In this document: piece after piece, positions 13,480 to 19,619 of the stretch
Position numbering within the stretch: the stretch's first letter is position 1
Layout of the letters: each line of letters opens with the position of its first letter
Assembly: GCA_023434265.1 (NCBI GenBank)
Contig: JAEYTA010000164.1
Coordinates: 1 to 22,098 of the forward strand
Direction: 5' to 3'
DNA length: 22,098 nucleotides
DNA from: Pseudomonadota bacterium
GTDB lineage: Bacteria; Pseudomonadota; Alphaproteobacteria; Caulobacterales; Caulobacteraceae
The notes under the pieces: generated by a model
What the model was told of the DNA's origin: nothing
What the model saw: the letters and a program-made list of their open reading frames with translations, nothing else
Database searches by the model: none
Position numbers and translations under genes: made by a program

Positions 13480-13507
13480 TTGACTCCGCGGGCCCCTTCC
13501 GTATATG
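13480..13507 (+). promoter_or_regulatory. Sigma-70-type promoter of rplU-rpmA
   Basis: TTGACT (13480-13485), a 16-base spacer and TATATG (13502-13507) form the best promoter match upstream of rplU and predict a start near 13514. The -35 box overlaps GACTC (13482-13486), a GANTC methylation site. Confidence 0.6.
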
Positions 13508-13518
13508 TCGCCGCTCTT

Positions 13519-13554
13519 CGCCCGCGGGGGTCCCCGTCGGGCGCTATTCTTTTT
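13519..13554 (+). promoter_or_regulatory. Terminator-like leader hairpin of rplU (possible attenuator)
   Basis: CGCCCG (13519-13524) pairs with CGGGCG (13538-13543), and CGGGG (13525-13529) with CCCCG (13532-13536), with one bulged T. The tract TTCTTTTT ends at 13554, 21 bases before the start codon. If the promoter at 13480-13507 is right, this lies at the very start of the ribosomal-protein mRNA and looks like an intrinsic terminator or leader control element. Confidence 0.5.
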
Positions 13555-13575
13555 GCGTTTCGCTGAGGCTTCAAC

Positions 13576-14133
13576 ATGTACGCGGTGATCAAGACCGGCG
13601 GCAAGCAGTACCGGGTCCAACCGGGCGACGTGATCGTGGTCGAGAAGCTCGACGGCGAGGCCGGCTCGAACGTCAAGTTCGGCGAAGTGCTGATGCTGGG
13701 CGGCGACAAGGGCGTCACCGTCGGCGCGCCGATGATCGACGGCGCCTCGGTCGCGGCCACCCTGGTCGAGACCCGCAAGGGCGAAAAGATCAAGATCTTC
13801 AAGAAGATCCGTCGTCAGGGCTACCGCCGCACGAACGGCCATCGCCAGATGGAATCGGTCCTGCGCATCACCGGCATCGAAGGCGCCGGCGAGAAGGCCA
13901 AGTGGGACGGCGAAGTCGCCCTGCTGACCAAGGCCGAGATCAACGCCCGCGCCCGCGGCCTCGCCCCGCGCGTCGAGACGGCCGAGGTCGAGGCCAAGCC
14001 GGCCAAGAAGGCCGCCGCTCCGAAGGCCGCCAAGGCCGAGGCGGCTGAAGCCAAGGCCCCCGCCAAGAAGGCTGCGCCGAAGAAGGCCGCCGCCAAGAAG
14101 TCCGAAACCGCCGCCTCGTCCGACGAAGCGTAA
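13576..14133 (+). CDS. rplU: 50S ribosomal protein L21 with long Ala/Lys-rich tail
   Basis: Large-subunit ribosomal protein that contacts 23S rRNA and L20. The core (about residues 1-103) is unmistakable: MYAVIKTGGKQYRV at the start, and KKIRRQGYRRTNGHRQ (76-91) near the end of the core. The product is 185 residues against about 103 in E. coli. The extra 80 or so residues are low-complexity Ala, Lys, Pro and Glu (KKAAAPKAAK-type repeats) ending in an acidic SSDEA, presumably flexible and exposed. GAGG precedes the ATG. It is followed by rpmA after 27 bases, the usual L21-L27 order. Expression probably starts at the TTGACT/TATATG promoter and passes the leader hairpin. Confidence 0.98.
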   Translation: MYAVIKTGGKQYRVQPGDVIVVEKLDGEAGSNVKFGEVLMLGGDKGVTVGAPMIDGASVAATLVETRKGEKIKIFKKIRRQGYRRTNGHRQMESVLRITGIEGAGEKAKWDGEVALLTKAEINARARGLAPRVETAEVEAKPAKKAAAPKAAKAEAAEAKAPAKKAAPKKAAAKKSETAASSDEA

Positions 14134-14160
14134 GAACGATACGAGAGTAGGAGCGCACCC

Positions 14161-14442
14161 ATGGCTCACAAGAAATCCGGTGGTTCGTCGCGTAACGGGC
14201 GCGACTCCGAGTCGAAGCGCCTCGGCGTGAAGAAGTTCGGCGGCGAGCGCGTGCTGGCCGGCAACATCATCGTGCGTCAGCGCGGCACCACCTTCCACCC
14301 GGGTGACAACATCGGCATGGGCCGTGACCACACCCTGTTCGCCCTGACCAACGGCTCCGTGCAGTTCACGAAAAAGCGTGGCGGCCGTTGTTACGTGTCG
14401 ATTCTCGCCGCCAACGACCAGCCGGCCATGGCCGCCGAATAG
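14161..14442 (+). CDS. rpmA: 50S ribosomal protein L27
   Basis: Large-subunit protein near the peptidyl-transferase centre. At 93 residues it has the full family signature: MAHKKSGGSSRNGRDSESKR at the start (the flexible N-terminus that reaches the tRNA ends), GNIIVRQRGTTFHPG (35-49) and GMGRDHTLFAL (52-62). No Firmicutes-type N-terminal leader is present. TAGGAG lies seven bases before the ATG. It is cotranscribed with rplU, and a terminator follows at 14515. Confidence 0.99.
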   Translation: MAHKKSGGSSRNGRDSESKRLGVKKFGGERVLAGNIIVRQRGTTFHPGDNIGMGRDHTLFALTNGSVQFTKKRGGRCYVSILAANDQPAMAAE

Positions 14443-14460
14443 CGCGAAACGGAAGACAGA

Positions 14461-14495
14461 CCGGATCGCGCTAGGCCGAAAGGGCCGCGATCCGG
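14461..14495 (+). other. Stable hairpin downstream of rpmA
   Basis: A perfect 10-bp inverted repeat (14461-14470 with 14486-14495) encloses an inner GGCC-GAAA-GGCC hairpin. No T-run follows. It lies just before a good terminator and may protect the 3' end of the rplU-rpmA message. Confidence 0.55.
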
Positions 14496-14514
14496 ACCAA
14501 GGGAATTATTCCGC

Positions 14515-14547
14515 GGGGAGTCTGGATCACCAGGCTCCCCGTTTTCG
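14515..14547 (+). terminator. Rho-independent terminator of rplU-rpmA
   Basis: An 11-bp stem (14515-14525 with 14530-14540, one G-T pair) with an ATCA loop is followed by GTTTTCG. It separates rpmA from the acetyltransferase gene. Confidence 0.85.
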
Positions 14548-14609
14548 TTCCCCGCCTCGAACGCCGCCCGAGCCCTCCAAGGAGGCGGCGAACACGAACG
14601 AGGCGTGCC

Positions 14610-15143
14610 ATGTGCGTGATCGAGCCCACCCCCGTCGTCGAGACCCGGCGCCTGCGCCTGCGCGGCCCGCAGGCCCAGGACGTGACCCGCCTCGCCGCGC
14701 TGGCCAACGACATCGACATCGCCCGCATGACGCTGCGTATGCCGCACCCCTTCTCGGTGCAGGACGCCGAGGACTTCGTGCTGCAGGTGGCGGGGCAGGA
14801 TCCCGGGCGCGCCCGCACCTTCCTGATCGAGCACGAGGACCACGGCCCGGTCGGCGTGCTGGGCCTGTTCGAGGCGGGCGAGATGGGGCCGGAGGTCGGC
14901 TACTGGATCGGCCGGCCCTTCTGGGGGCGCGGCTACGCCACCGAGGCGCTGGAGGCGGGTCTGGTCTGGGCCAGCCGCACCTGGCGGCGGCGCGCCCTGG
15001 CGGCCGGACATTTCGCGGACAATCCGGCTTCGGGCCGGGTGCTGGAGAAGGCCGGCTTCCTCTACACGGGCGAGGTCCGGGCCGAGTTCAGCCGCGCGCG
15101 CGGCGGCGAGGCGCGCACGCGGCGGATGATCTGGCTGCCGTGA
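14610..15143 (+). CDS. GNAT-family N-acetyltransferase (RimJ/RimL type)
   Basis: Cytosolic acetyl-CoA-dependent acyltransferase of 177 residues. The RimJ/RimL-type opening ETRRLRLRG (11-19) leads to the central GVLGLFEAGE strand and GYWIGRPFWGRGYATEAL (97-114). This last stretch contains the Q/R-x-x-G-x-G/A acetyl-CoA loop in the form RPFWGRGYA. NPASGRVLEKAGF (141-153) is the usual end of the fold. The substrate cannot be read; ribosomal proteins, amino acids and small amines are all used by relatives. In Caulobacter-type genomes I recall an acetyltransferase between rpmA and obgE, so this is probably the resident gene, but obgE does not follow here. GAGG lies seven bases before the ATG. Its stop is two bases from that of the facing small gene. 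Confidence 0.93.
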   Translation: MCVIEPTPVVETRRLRLRGPQAQDVTRLAALANDIDIARMTLRMPHPFSVQDAEDFVLQVAGQDPGRARTFLIEHEDHGPVGVLGLFEAGEMGPEVGYWIGRPFWGRGYATEALEAGLVWASRTWRRRALAAGHFADNPASGRVLEKAGFLYTGEVRAEFSRARGGEARTRRMIWLP

Positions 15144-15145
15144 GG

Positions 15146-15343
15146 TCAGCCGAGCAGGCCGGGACCGAAGGCGGCGGCGACGGCCACAGCGCCGCCGACC
15201 AGGGCGACGGCGGCCCCGGCCACGAAGGCCAGCAGCGTCCGCGCCTTGCGCTGGCGCCGCAGGCCGCTGGACTTGACACCCCGCAGGATGACGAACGGCT
15301 TGGGCCCGAACACTTCGGACCCGGTGATGTTGTGCTGGGACAT
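15146..15343 (-). CDS. Small single-pass membrane protein, 65 aa
   Basis: No family recognised. The product has a polar N-terminus (MSQHNITGSEVFGPKPF), a basic patch (GLRRQRKAR, 27-35) and one Ala/Val/Gly-rich membrane helix (about 37-60). By the positive-inside rule this predicts a cytoplasmic N-terminus. AGGGGG lies seven bases before the ATG, a convincing ribosome site. It converges on the acetyltransferase gene with a two-base gap. It could be a small regulator or a membrane-stress peptide; nothing in the sequence decides. Confidence 0.6.
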   Translation of the reverse strand: MSQHNITGSEVFGPKPFVILRGVKSSGLRRQRKARTLLAFVAGAAVALVGGAVAVAAAFGPGLLG

Positions 15344-15419
15344 CTACGCTTCCCCCTCGACTGCGCCCCTGTCGGGAACCTGTCGAGCGAAGCGGGGCGG
15401 GCGGGGCGAAACAATGGCG

Positions 15420-15461
15420 AACGCCGCTCACCCACACGTCTGTGATCGGGTGAACGGCGTT
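15420..15461 (-). terminator. Hairpin downstream of the Gly/Tyr-rich secreted protein gene
   Basis: AACGCCG (15420-15426) pairs with CGGCGTT (15455-15461) and TCACCC with GGGTGA, with one mismatch between them, closing a 14-base loop. It begins 12 bases past the stop on the minus strand. There is no T-run, so termination is inferred from position. Confidence 0.5.
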
Positions 15462-15473
15462 AGTCGCCGCTCG

Positions 15474-16130
15474 TCAGCCGCACCAGACCAGGCGACCGCT
15501 CCAGGCGCGGTAGTAGCCGCTGCCGGGGTCGTACGACCGGTAGGTCGCCCGGCACCATGAGATGCGGCCCGGGTCGCGGCCGCCATAGCTGTGCCCGCCC
15601 GACGGATAGACGATGTCCGGTCGGCCATAGGCGCCGTGGTAGCTTGTGCCGCCCGAGCCGTAGCCGTAGGTCGAGCCATAGCCGCGACGCGAGTAGCTGT
15701 AGCGGTCGTAACCGTGACCGTAGCCGTAGCCGTAGCCGTAGCCGTAGCGGCGCCGGTCGTGGCTATAGCCATAGTCATACCCGTATCCGTCGCGGCCATA
15801 GCCGGCCAACTCGCGGTAGTCGCGACGGGCTTGCGGGCTCACCCGATGACGCTGGTCGCGCCAGCGGGCGCCGCAATCGGTGCGGTTGGCGTCCCAGAAG
15901 GCGTCGCAGCGATAGTCCCCCGGCCGGTCCAGCTGGCTGCGCCAGTCGAAGGTCGAGGGGACCGCGTTCCAGTCCCGGTCGCGATAGCGGTCCTCGCGCC
16001 AGTCGCCGCGGTCGGCGTCGTAATTCCGGTAGCCGTCTCCATAGCCGCCGTAGCGGTCCCAGCTCTGGGCGGCGACAGGCGCGGCGGCGGCGAGACAGAG
16101 ACCGGCCAGGGCGATCGGGAGCAGGCGCAT
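15474..16130 (-). CDS. Secreted Gly/Tyr/Arg-rich protein with BA14K-like C-terminus
   Basis: A 218-residue exported protein. The first 21 residues are a clear signal peptide ending in PVAAQ. A middle part has WRSQLDRPGDYRCDAFWDANRTDC (64-87, two cysteines). Then comes a low-complexity region rich in Gly, Tyr and Arg (about 109-160), including a run of Tyr-Gly pairs. The last 30 residues, with WCRATYRSYDPGSGYYRAWSG and a final cysteine, resemble the end of BA14K-family proteins, which include a lectin-like immunogenic protein of Brucella. GGAGAG lies before the ATG. It may be cotranscribed with the lipoprotein gene 48 bases upstream. Function is unknown; an envelope or surface role is inferred. 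Confidence 0.8.
   Translation of the reverse strand: MRLLPIALAGLCLAAAAPVAAQSWDRYGGYGDGYRNYDADRGDWREDRYRDRDWNAVPSTFDWRSQLDRPGDYRCDAFWDANRTDCGARWRDQRHRVSPQARRDYRELAGYGRDGYGYDYGYSHDRRRYGYGYGYGYGHGYDRYSYSRRGYGSTYGYGSGGTSYHGAYGRPDIVYPSGGHSYGGRDPGRISWCRATYRSYDPGSGYYRAWSGRLVWCG
15718..15747. repeat. Hexanucleotide tandem repeat (CCGTAG)5
   Basis: Five perfect copies of CCGTAG, flanked by near-copies, code on the minus strand for a Tyr-Gly run in the secreted protein. Changes by one unit keep the reading frame and add or remove one Tyr-Gly pair. Confidence 0.85.
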
Positions 16131-16178
16131 GGTTAACTCTCCGGGGCGGCCCGATACGCGGCCAGAAAGACGGGAACT

Positions 16179-16700
16179 CTAGAGGACGACGGACACCCTT
16201 CCGCCGCGGGTGTCGACATGGCGCATCAGCACCACCCGGTCGTCGCCGCCGGCGCTGACCGGCACGATGACGAACCAGCCGCCGTCGGGCAGGCCGGTGA
16301 ATTCGAAGCGGTCGTTCCGGCAGGTCGCGGACCGGACGTAGGAGCGATAGTCGGCGTTCGGATCCGCGACGGTGCGGGCCCGGACGATGGCTTCGGGCAC
16401 GGCGGCGCGATCGGTCGAACCATAGAGGGTGCGGAAGCGGGCGCGCGTGTACGGCGTGTCCGGCGTGAGGGCGACGGAGCCGGTGCAGTCGAAGTCCTGA
16501 CCGTCGCGGCGATAGTCGATGCGGCCCTCGATCGAGGCGCGGCCGCCGCGGGTCGACCAGGCGAAGTCCTCGGCCCGGAACGGCGCCGGGCCCGGCGGCG
16601 GGCCGAATCCGCCACCCATGGGCACGGTCTCGCAGGCGCTCAGCAGGGCGCCCGCGGCGGCGATGGCGATCAGGGGCAGGGCAGGCTTGGCGGCGGACAT
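16179..16700 (-). CDS. Putative lipoprotein of unknown function, 173 aa
   Basis: No family recognised. A signal peptide ends in lipobox LSAC (Cys23), followed by a Gly/Pro-rich linker (28-40). The body (45-173) looks beta-rich, with ASIEGRIDYRR, DCTGSVALTP and FEFTGLPDGGWFVIVPV. This last pattern recalls carboxypeptidase-regulatory-like or transthyretin-like beta sandwiches. Two cysteines (C72, C132) could form a disulfide. GGAGAG precedes the ATG with five-base spacing. It is divergent from the threonine ammonia-lyase gene and 48 bases upstream of the Gly/Tyr-rich gene on the same strand. Confidence 0.82.
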   Translation of the reverse strand: MSAAKPALPLIAIAAAGALLSACETVPMGGGFGPPPGPAPFRAEDFAWSTRGGRASIEGRIDYRRDGQDFDCTGSVALTPDTPYTRARFRTLYGSTDRAAVPEAIVRARTVADPNADYRSYVRSATCRNDRFEFTGLPDGGWFVIVPVSAGGDDRVVLMRHVDTRGGRVSVVL

Positions 16701-16836
16701 GGCTCTCTCCGGGAAACGCGCGGTTCGAACGCCGGATCAGATGCTGAACGCCTCCTCAAGGGCAAGGTTGCGGGGCGCCCGGCGCTGGTCCACAAGCGCC
16801 ACAAGCCCGGCGCGAAGACCGGGCCGGGAGCGCTCA

Positions 16837-18039
16837 ATGACTGTCACCTTCGACGACATCCTCGCGGCCCGGGACCGGATCGCCGGCCAGGTGGACCGCA
16901 CGCCGGTGCGTCACTCCCGCCGCCTGTCCGAACTGACCGGGGCGGAGGTGTGGATCAAGTTCGACAACCTGCATTTCACCGGCAGCTTCAAGGAGCGCGG
17001 GGCCCTGAACCGGCTGCTGCAGCTGACGCCGGAGGAGCGCAGGCGCGGGGTGGTGGCGGCCAGCGCCGGCAACCACGCCCAGGCCCTCGCCTACCATGGC
17101 GGCCGGCTCGGCGTGCCGGTGACCATCGTCATGCCCGAGGGCACCCCCTTCGTGAAGATCGACGGCACCCGGCAGCACGGCGCCAATGTCGTCATCAAGG
17201 GACTCGACTTCTCCGGCTCCACCGAGGAGGCGCACCGGCTCAGGGACGAGGAGGGCTTCGTCTTCGTCTCCGCCTTCGACGATCTCGGCATCGTCACCGG
17301 TCAGGGCGTCTGCGGCCTGGAGTTCCTCGAGGACGCCCCCGACCTCGACGTCCTCATCATCCCCGTCGGCGGGGGCGGTCTGATCGCCGGCTCGGCCGTG
17401 GCGGCCAAGGCGATGAAGCCCGACATCCGCATCTTCGGCGTCGAGGCGGCGATGTATCCGTCGTTTACCGCGAAGCGTCGCGGGGAGGCCCCGAAATGCG
17501 GCGGACAGACCATCGCCGAGGGCATCGCCATCAAGGCGGTCGGCGACATCCCCTTCGCCATCGCCGATCCGCTGGTCGAGGAGGTGCTGGTCTGCGAGGA
17601 CGCCGACTTCGAGAAGGGCGTCGCCTTCCTCGCCACGCTCGAGAAGACGGTGGCCGAGGGCGCCGGAGCCGGCGGCCTGGCGGCCCTGCTGGCTTATCCC
17701 GACAAGTTCCGCGGCCTGAAGGTCGGCATCGAGCTGACCGGCGGCAACATCGACGCGCGCATGCTGGCCGTGGTGCTGAACCGCGAGCTGGTGCGCGAGA
17801 AGCGGCTGGTCGTCTACCGCATCATCGGCGACGACCGGCCCGGCATGCTGGCCAGGATGAGCGCGGCCATCGGCGCGCTGGGCGGCAACATCATCGACGT
17901 GGTGCACAACCGGCTGGCGCTCGACGTGCCGGCCAAGGGCGCGGAGTTCGACATCATGGTCGAGACGCGCGGCGCGGCGCACGCGCAGGACATCCGACAG
18001 GCGCTGGAGGAGGCGGGCTTTGAACTTCGCATGGGCTAG
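16837..18039 (+). CDS. ilvA: Threonine ammonia-lyase (threonine dehydratase)
   Basis: PLP-dependent enzyme converting L-threonine to 2-oxobutanoate and ammonia, the entry to isoleucine synthesis or threonine catabolism. The 400-residue product has the PLP lysine in FTGSFKERGA (K52), SAGNHAQ (76-82) and the phosphate loop GGGGL (178-182). It ends in one ACT-type regulatory domain (about 325-400, with RIIGDDRPGMLARMSAAIG). The ~400-residue single-ACT form is distinct from the ~510-residue E. coli IlvA with two ACT-like domains, so regulation may differ, and tdcB is an alternative symbol. The ATG at 16837 has GGGAG seven bases upstream; extending the frame upstream gives non-family sequence. It overlaps the FKBP gene by 20 bases. 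Confidence 0.95.
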   Translation: MTVTFDDILAARDRIAGQVDRTPVRHSRRLSELTGAEVWIKFDNLHFTGSFKERGALNRLLQLTPEERRRGVVAASAGNHAQALAYHGGRLGVPVTIVMPEGTPFVKIDGTRQHGANVVIKGLDFSGSTEEAHRLRDEEGFVFVSAFDDLGIVTGQGVCGLEFLEDAPDLDVLIIPVGGGGLIAGSAVAAKAMKPDIRIFGVEAAMYPSFTAKRRGEAPKCGGQTIAEGIAIKAVGDIPFAIADPLVEEVLVCEDADFEKGVAFLATLEKTVAEGAGAGGLAALLAYPDKFRGLKVGIELTGGNIDARMLAVVLNRELVREKRLVVYRIIGDDRPGMLARMSAAIGALGGNIIDVVHNRLALDVPAKGAEFDIMVETRGAAHAQDIRQALEEAGFELRMG

Positions 18040-18550
18040 GGGCGCCGCGGCGCTGGCGGCGATCGCCGCGCTGGCGGCCTGCGACCGCGGAACGGCGCCG
18101 CTCGACGCGATCGCCGCGGAGAACGCGCGCGCGGCCGAGTTCTTCCTCAAGTCGAACGCCCGCGCCGAGGGCGTCCAGACCCTGCCGTCCGGGGTGCAGT
18201 ACAAGGTCGTCCAGTCCGGCCCGCCGGGCGGCGAGAGCCCCGACAGCAACGATCTGGTGCGCGTCGACTACGAGGGCACGTTGACCGACGGCACGGTGTT
18301 CGACAGCTCGTTCCAGCGCGGCCAGCCGGCCGTCTTCACCCTCGGCGAGGTGGTCGAGGGCTGGACCGAGGCGCTGCAGCACATGGCGGTCGGCGACGAG
18401 TGGATCGTCTACCTGCCGCCGGAGAAGGCCTATGGCGAGCAGGGCCGGCCGGGCATCCCGCCGAACAGCGTGCTGGTGTTCAGGGTCAAGCTACTGGACA
18501 TCGCCCGCGCCCCCGGCGGGCAGCGCGGCGTCGGCGTCGGGATGGGCTGA
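18020..18550 (+). CDS. FKBP-type peptidyl-prolyl cis-trans isomerase lipoprotein
   Basis: Predicted envelope prolyl isomerase and folding helper of 176 residues. It begins at a TTG (18020) preceded by GGAGGAGG inside the end of ilvA. No ATG would preserve the signal peptide, which has lipobox LAAC (Cys21). A helical linker (about 28-50) leads to one FKBP domain (about 70-162). It shows VRVDYEGTLTDGTVFDSSFQ (80-99), VVEGWTEALQHMAVGDEW (111-128) and PPEKAYGEQGRPGIPPNSVLVF (133-154), which include the tyrosine, phenylalanine, aspartate and tryptophan that line the proline pocket. The last 14 residues are Gly-rich. The final 60 bases overlap the 3' end of the convergent queG gene. Coupling to ilvA looks positional rather than functional. 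Confidence 0.92.
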   Translation: MNFAWARGAAALAAIAALAACDRGTAPLDAIAAENARAAEFFLKSNARAEGVQTLPSGVQYKVVQSGPPGGESPDSNDLVRVDYEGTLTDGTVFDSSFQRGQPAVFTLGEVVEGWTEALQHMAVGDEWIVYLPPEKAYGEQGRPGIPPNSVLVFRVKLLDIARAPGGQRGVGVGMG

Positions 18551-19579
18551 GCCGAGGCGCGCCAGCGCCCACCGGGCCGCGTCCCTGACCACCGCATCCG
18601 GATCGTCCAGCAAGGCCTCGGCCGCCGGGATTAGCGCCGGGTCGCCGCTGTTGCCGATGGCGTAGAGGACGTTGCGGACGAAGCGGTCGCGACCGATGCG
18701 CTTGACCGGGCTCTTGGCGAACAGGGCGCGAAAGGCGGCGTCGTCCAGGGCGGCCAGATCGGCCAGGCGCGGCGAGACCAGCGCCTCGCGCGCCTGCAAC
18801 CGGCTCTCGCGCGACTCGGCGGCGAACTTGTTCCACGGGCAGACCGCCAGGCAGTCGTCGCAGCCGTAGATGCGGCTGCCGGTCGCGACGCGGAATTCCT
18901 TCGGCCACGGCCCGTCGAACTCGATGGTCAGGTAGGACAGGCAGCGCCGCGCATCCAGCTGGAACGGGGCGGGGAAGGCATTCGTCGGGCAGGCCTCGAG
19001 GCAGGCGGTGCAGGTGCCGCAGTGCTGGCCCTCGGGCGCGTCCGGCTCGAACTCGGCGGCGCTGAGGATCACGCCGAGGAACAGCCAGTTGCCGTGCTCG
19101 CGGCTGAGCAGATTGGTGTGCTTGCCCTGCCAGCCCAGTCCGGCCCGCTGCGCCAGCGGCTTCTCCATCAGCGGCGCGGTGTCGACGAAGACCTTGACCT
19201 CCTCGCCGGTGCGGGCGGCGATCTGGCCGGCGAGGGTCTTGAGCCGGCCCTTGATCAGCTCGTGATAGTCGTCGCCCCGGGCGTAGACCGACAGATAGCC
19301 CGCCGAGCGCTCCGCCAGCTCCGACAGCGGATCGTGGCCGGGGCCGTAGTTGAGGCCCAGCACGATGGCGCTGCGGGCCCCGTCCCACATCGCGGTCGGA
19401 TGGGCGCGGCGCTCCAGCGTCGTCTCCATCCAGCCCATGTCGCCGTGTCGGCCCTCGCCCACGAAATACGCCAGCCGCTCGCCCGCGCTCCACGGCTCCG
19501 AGGCCGAGGCGAAGCGGCAGACGTCGAAGCCGAGATCGGCGGCGCGTTCGCGGATGAAGATGCGGGGATCCCGGGCCAT
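18491..19579 (-). CDS. queG: Epoxyqueuosine reductase
   Basis: Cobalamin-dependent iron-sulfur enzyme that performs the last step of queuosine synthesis in tRNA, reducing epoxyqueuosine. The 362-residue product has the N-terminal cobalamin-binding half with FVDTAPLMEK (D133 is the conserved aspartate) and GLGWQGKHTNLL (148-159). Two 4Fe-4S clusters are bound by CGTCTACLEACP (C187, C190, C193, C197) and CDDCLAVCPWNKF (C240, C243, C247) together with C213. A HEAT-like C-terminal part follows (about 283-345). It lies 40 bases downstream of fzlA on the same strand, so they are probably cotranscribed. Its last 20 codons lie opposite the end of the FKBP gene. Confidence 0.96.
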   Translation of the reverse strand: MARDPRIFIRERAADLGFDVCRFASASEPWSAGERLAYFVGEGRHGDMGWMETTLERRAHPTAMWDGARSAIVLGLNYGPGHDPLSELAERSAGYLSVYARGDDYHELIKGRLKTLAGQIAARTGEEVKVFVDTAPLMEKPLAQRAGLGWQGKHTNLLSREHGNWLFLGVILSAAEFEPDAPEGQHCGTCTACLEACPTNAFPAPFQLDARRCLSYLTIEFDGPWPKEFRVATGSRIYGCDDCLAVCPWNKFAAESRESRLQAREALVSPRLADLAALDDAAFRALFAKSPVKRIGRDRFVRNVLYAIGNSGDPALIPAAEALLDDPDAVVRDAARWALARLGSAHPDADAALPAGGAGDVQ

Positions 19580-19619
19580 GGCGGCGGCCTTCTTAGCGCC
19601 GATGCGGGCGAAAGTCGGG

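Noticed and set aside
16834..18249. 471-codon minus-strand frame opposite ilvA
   Set aside because: Antisense shadow; ilvA has PLP lysine, Gly-rich loop and ACT domain in the opposite frame.
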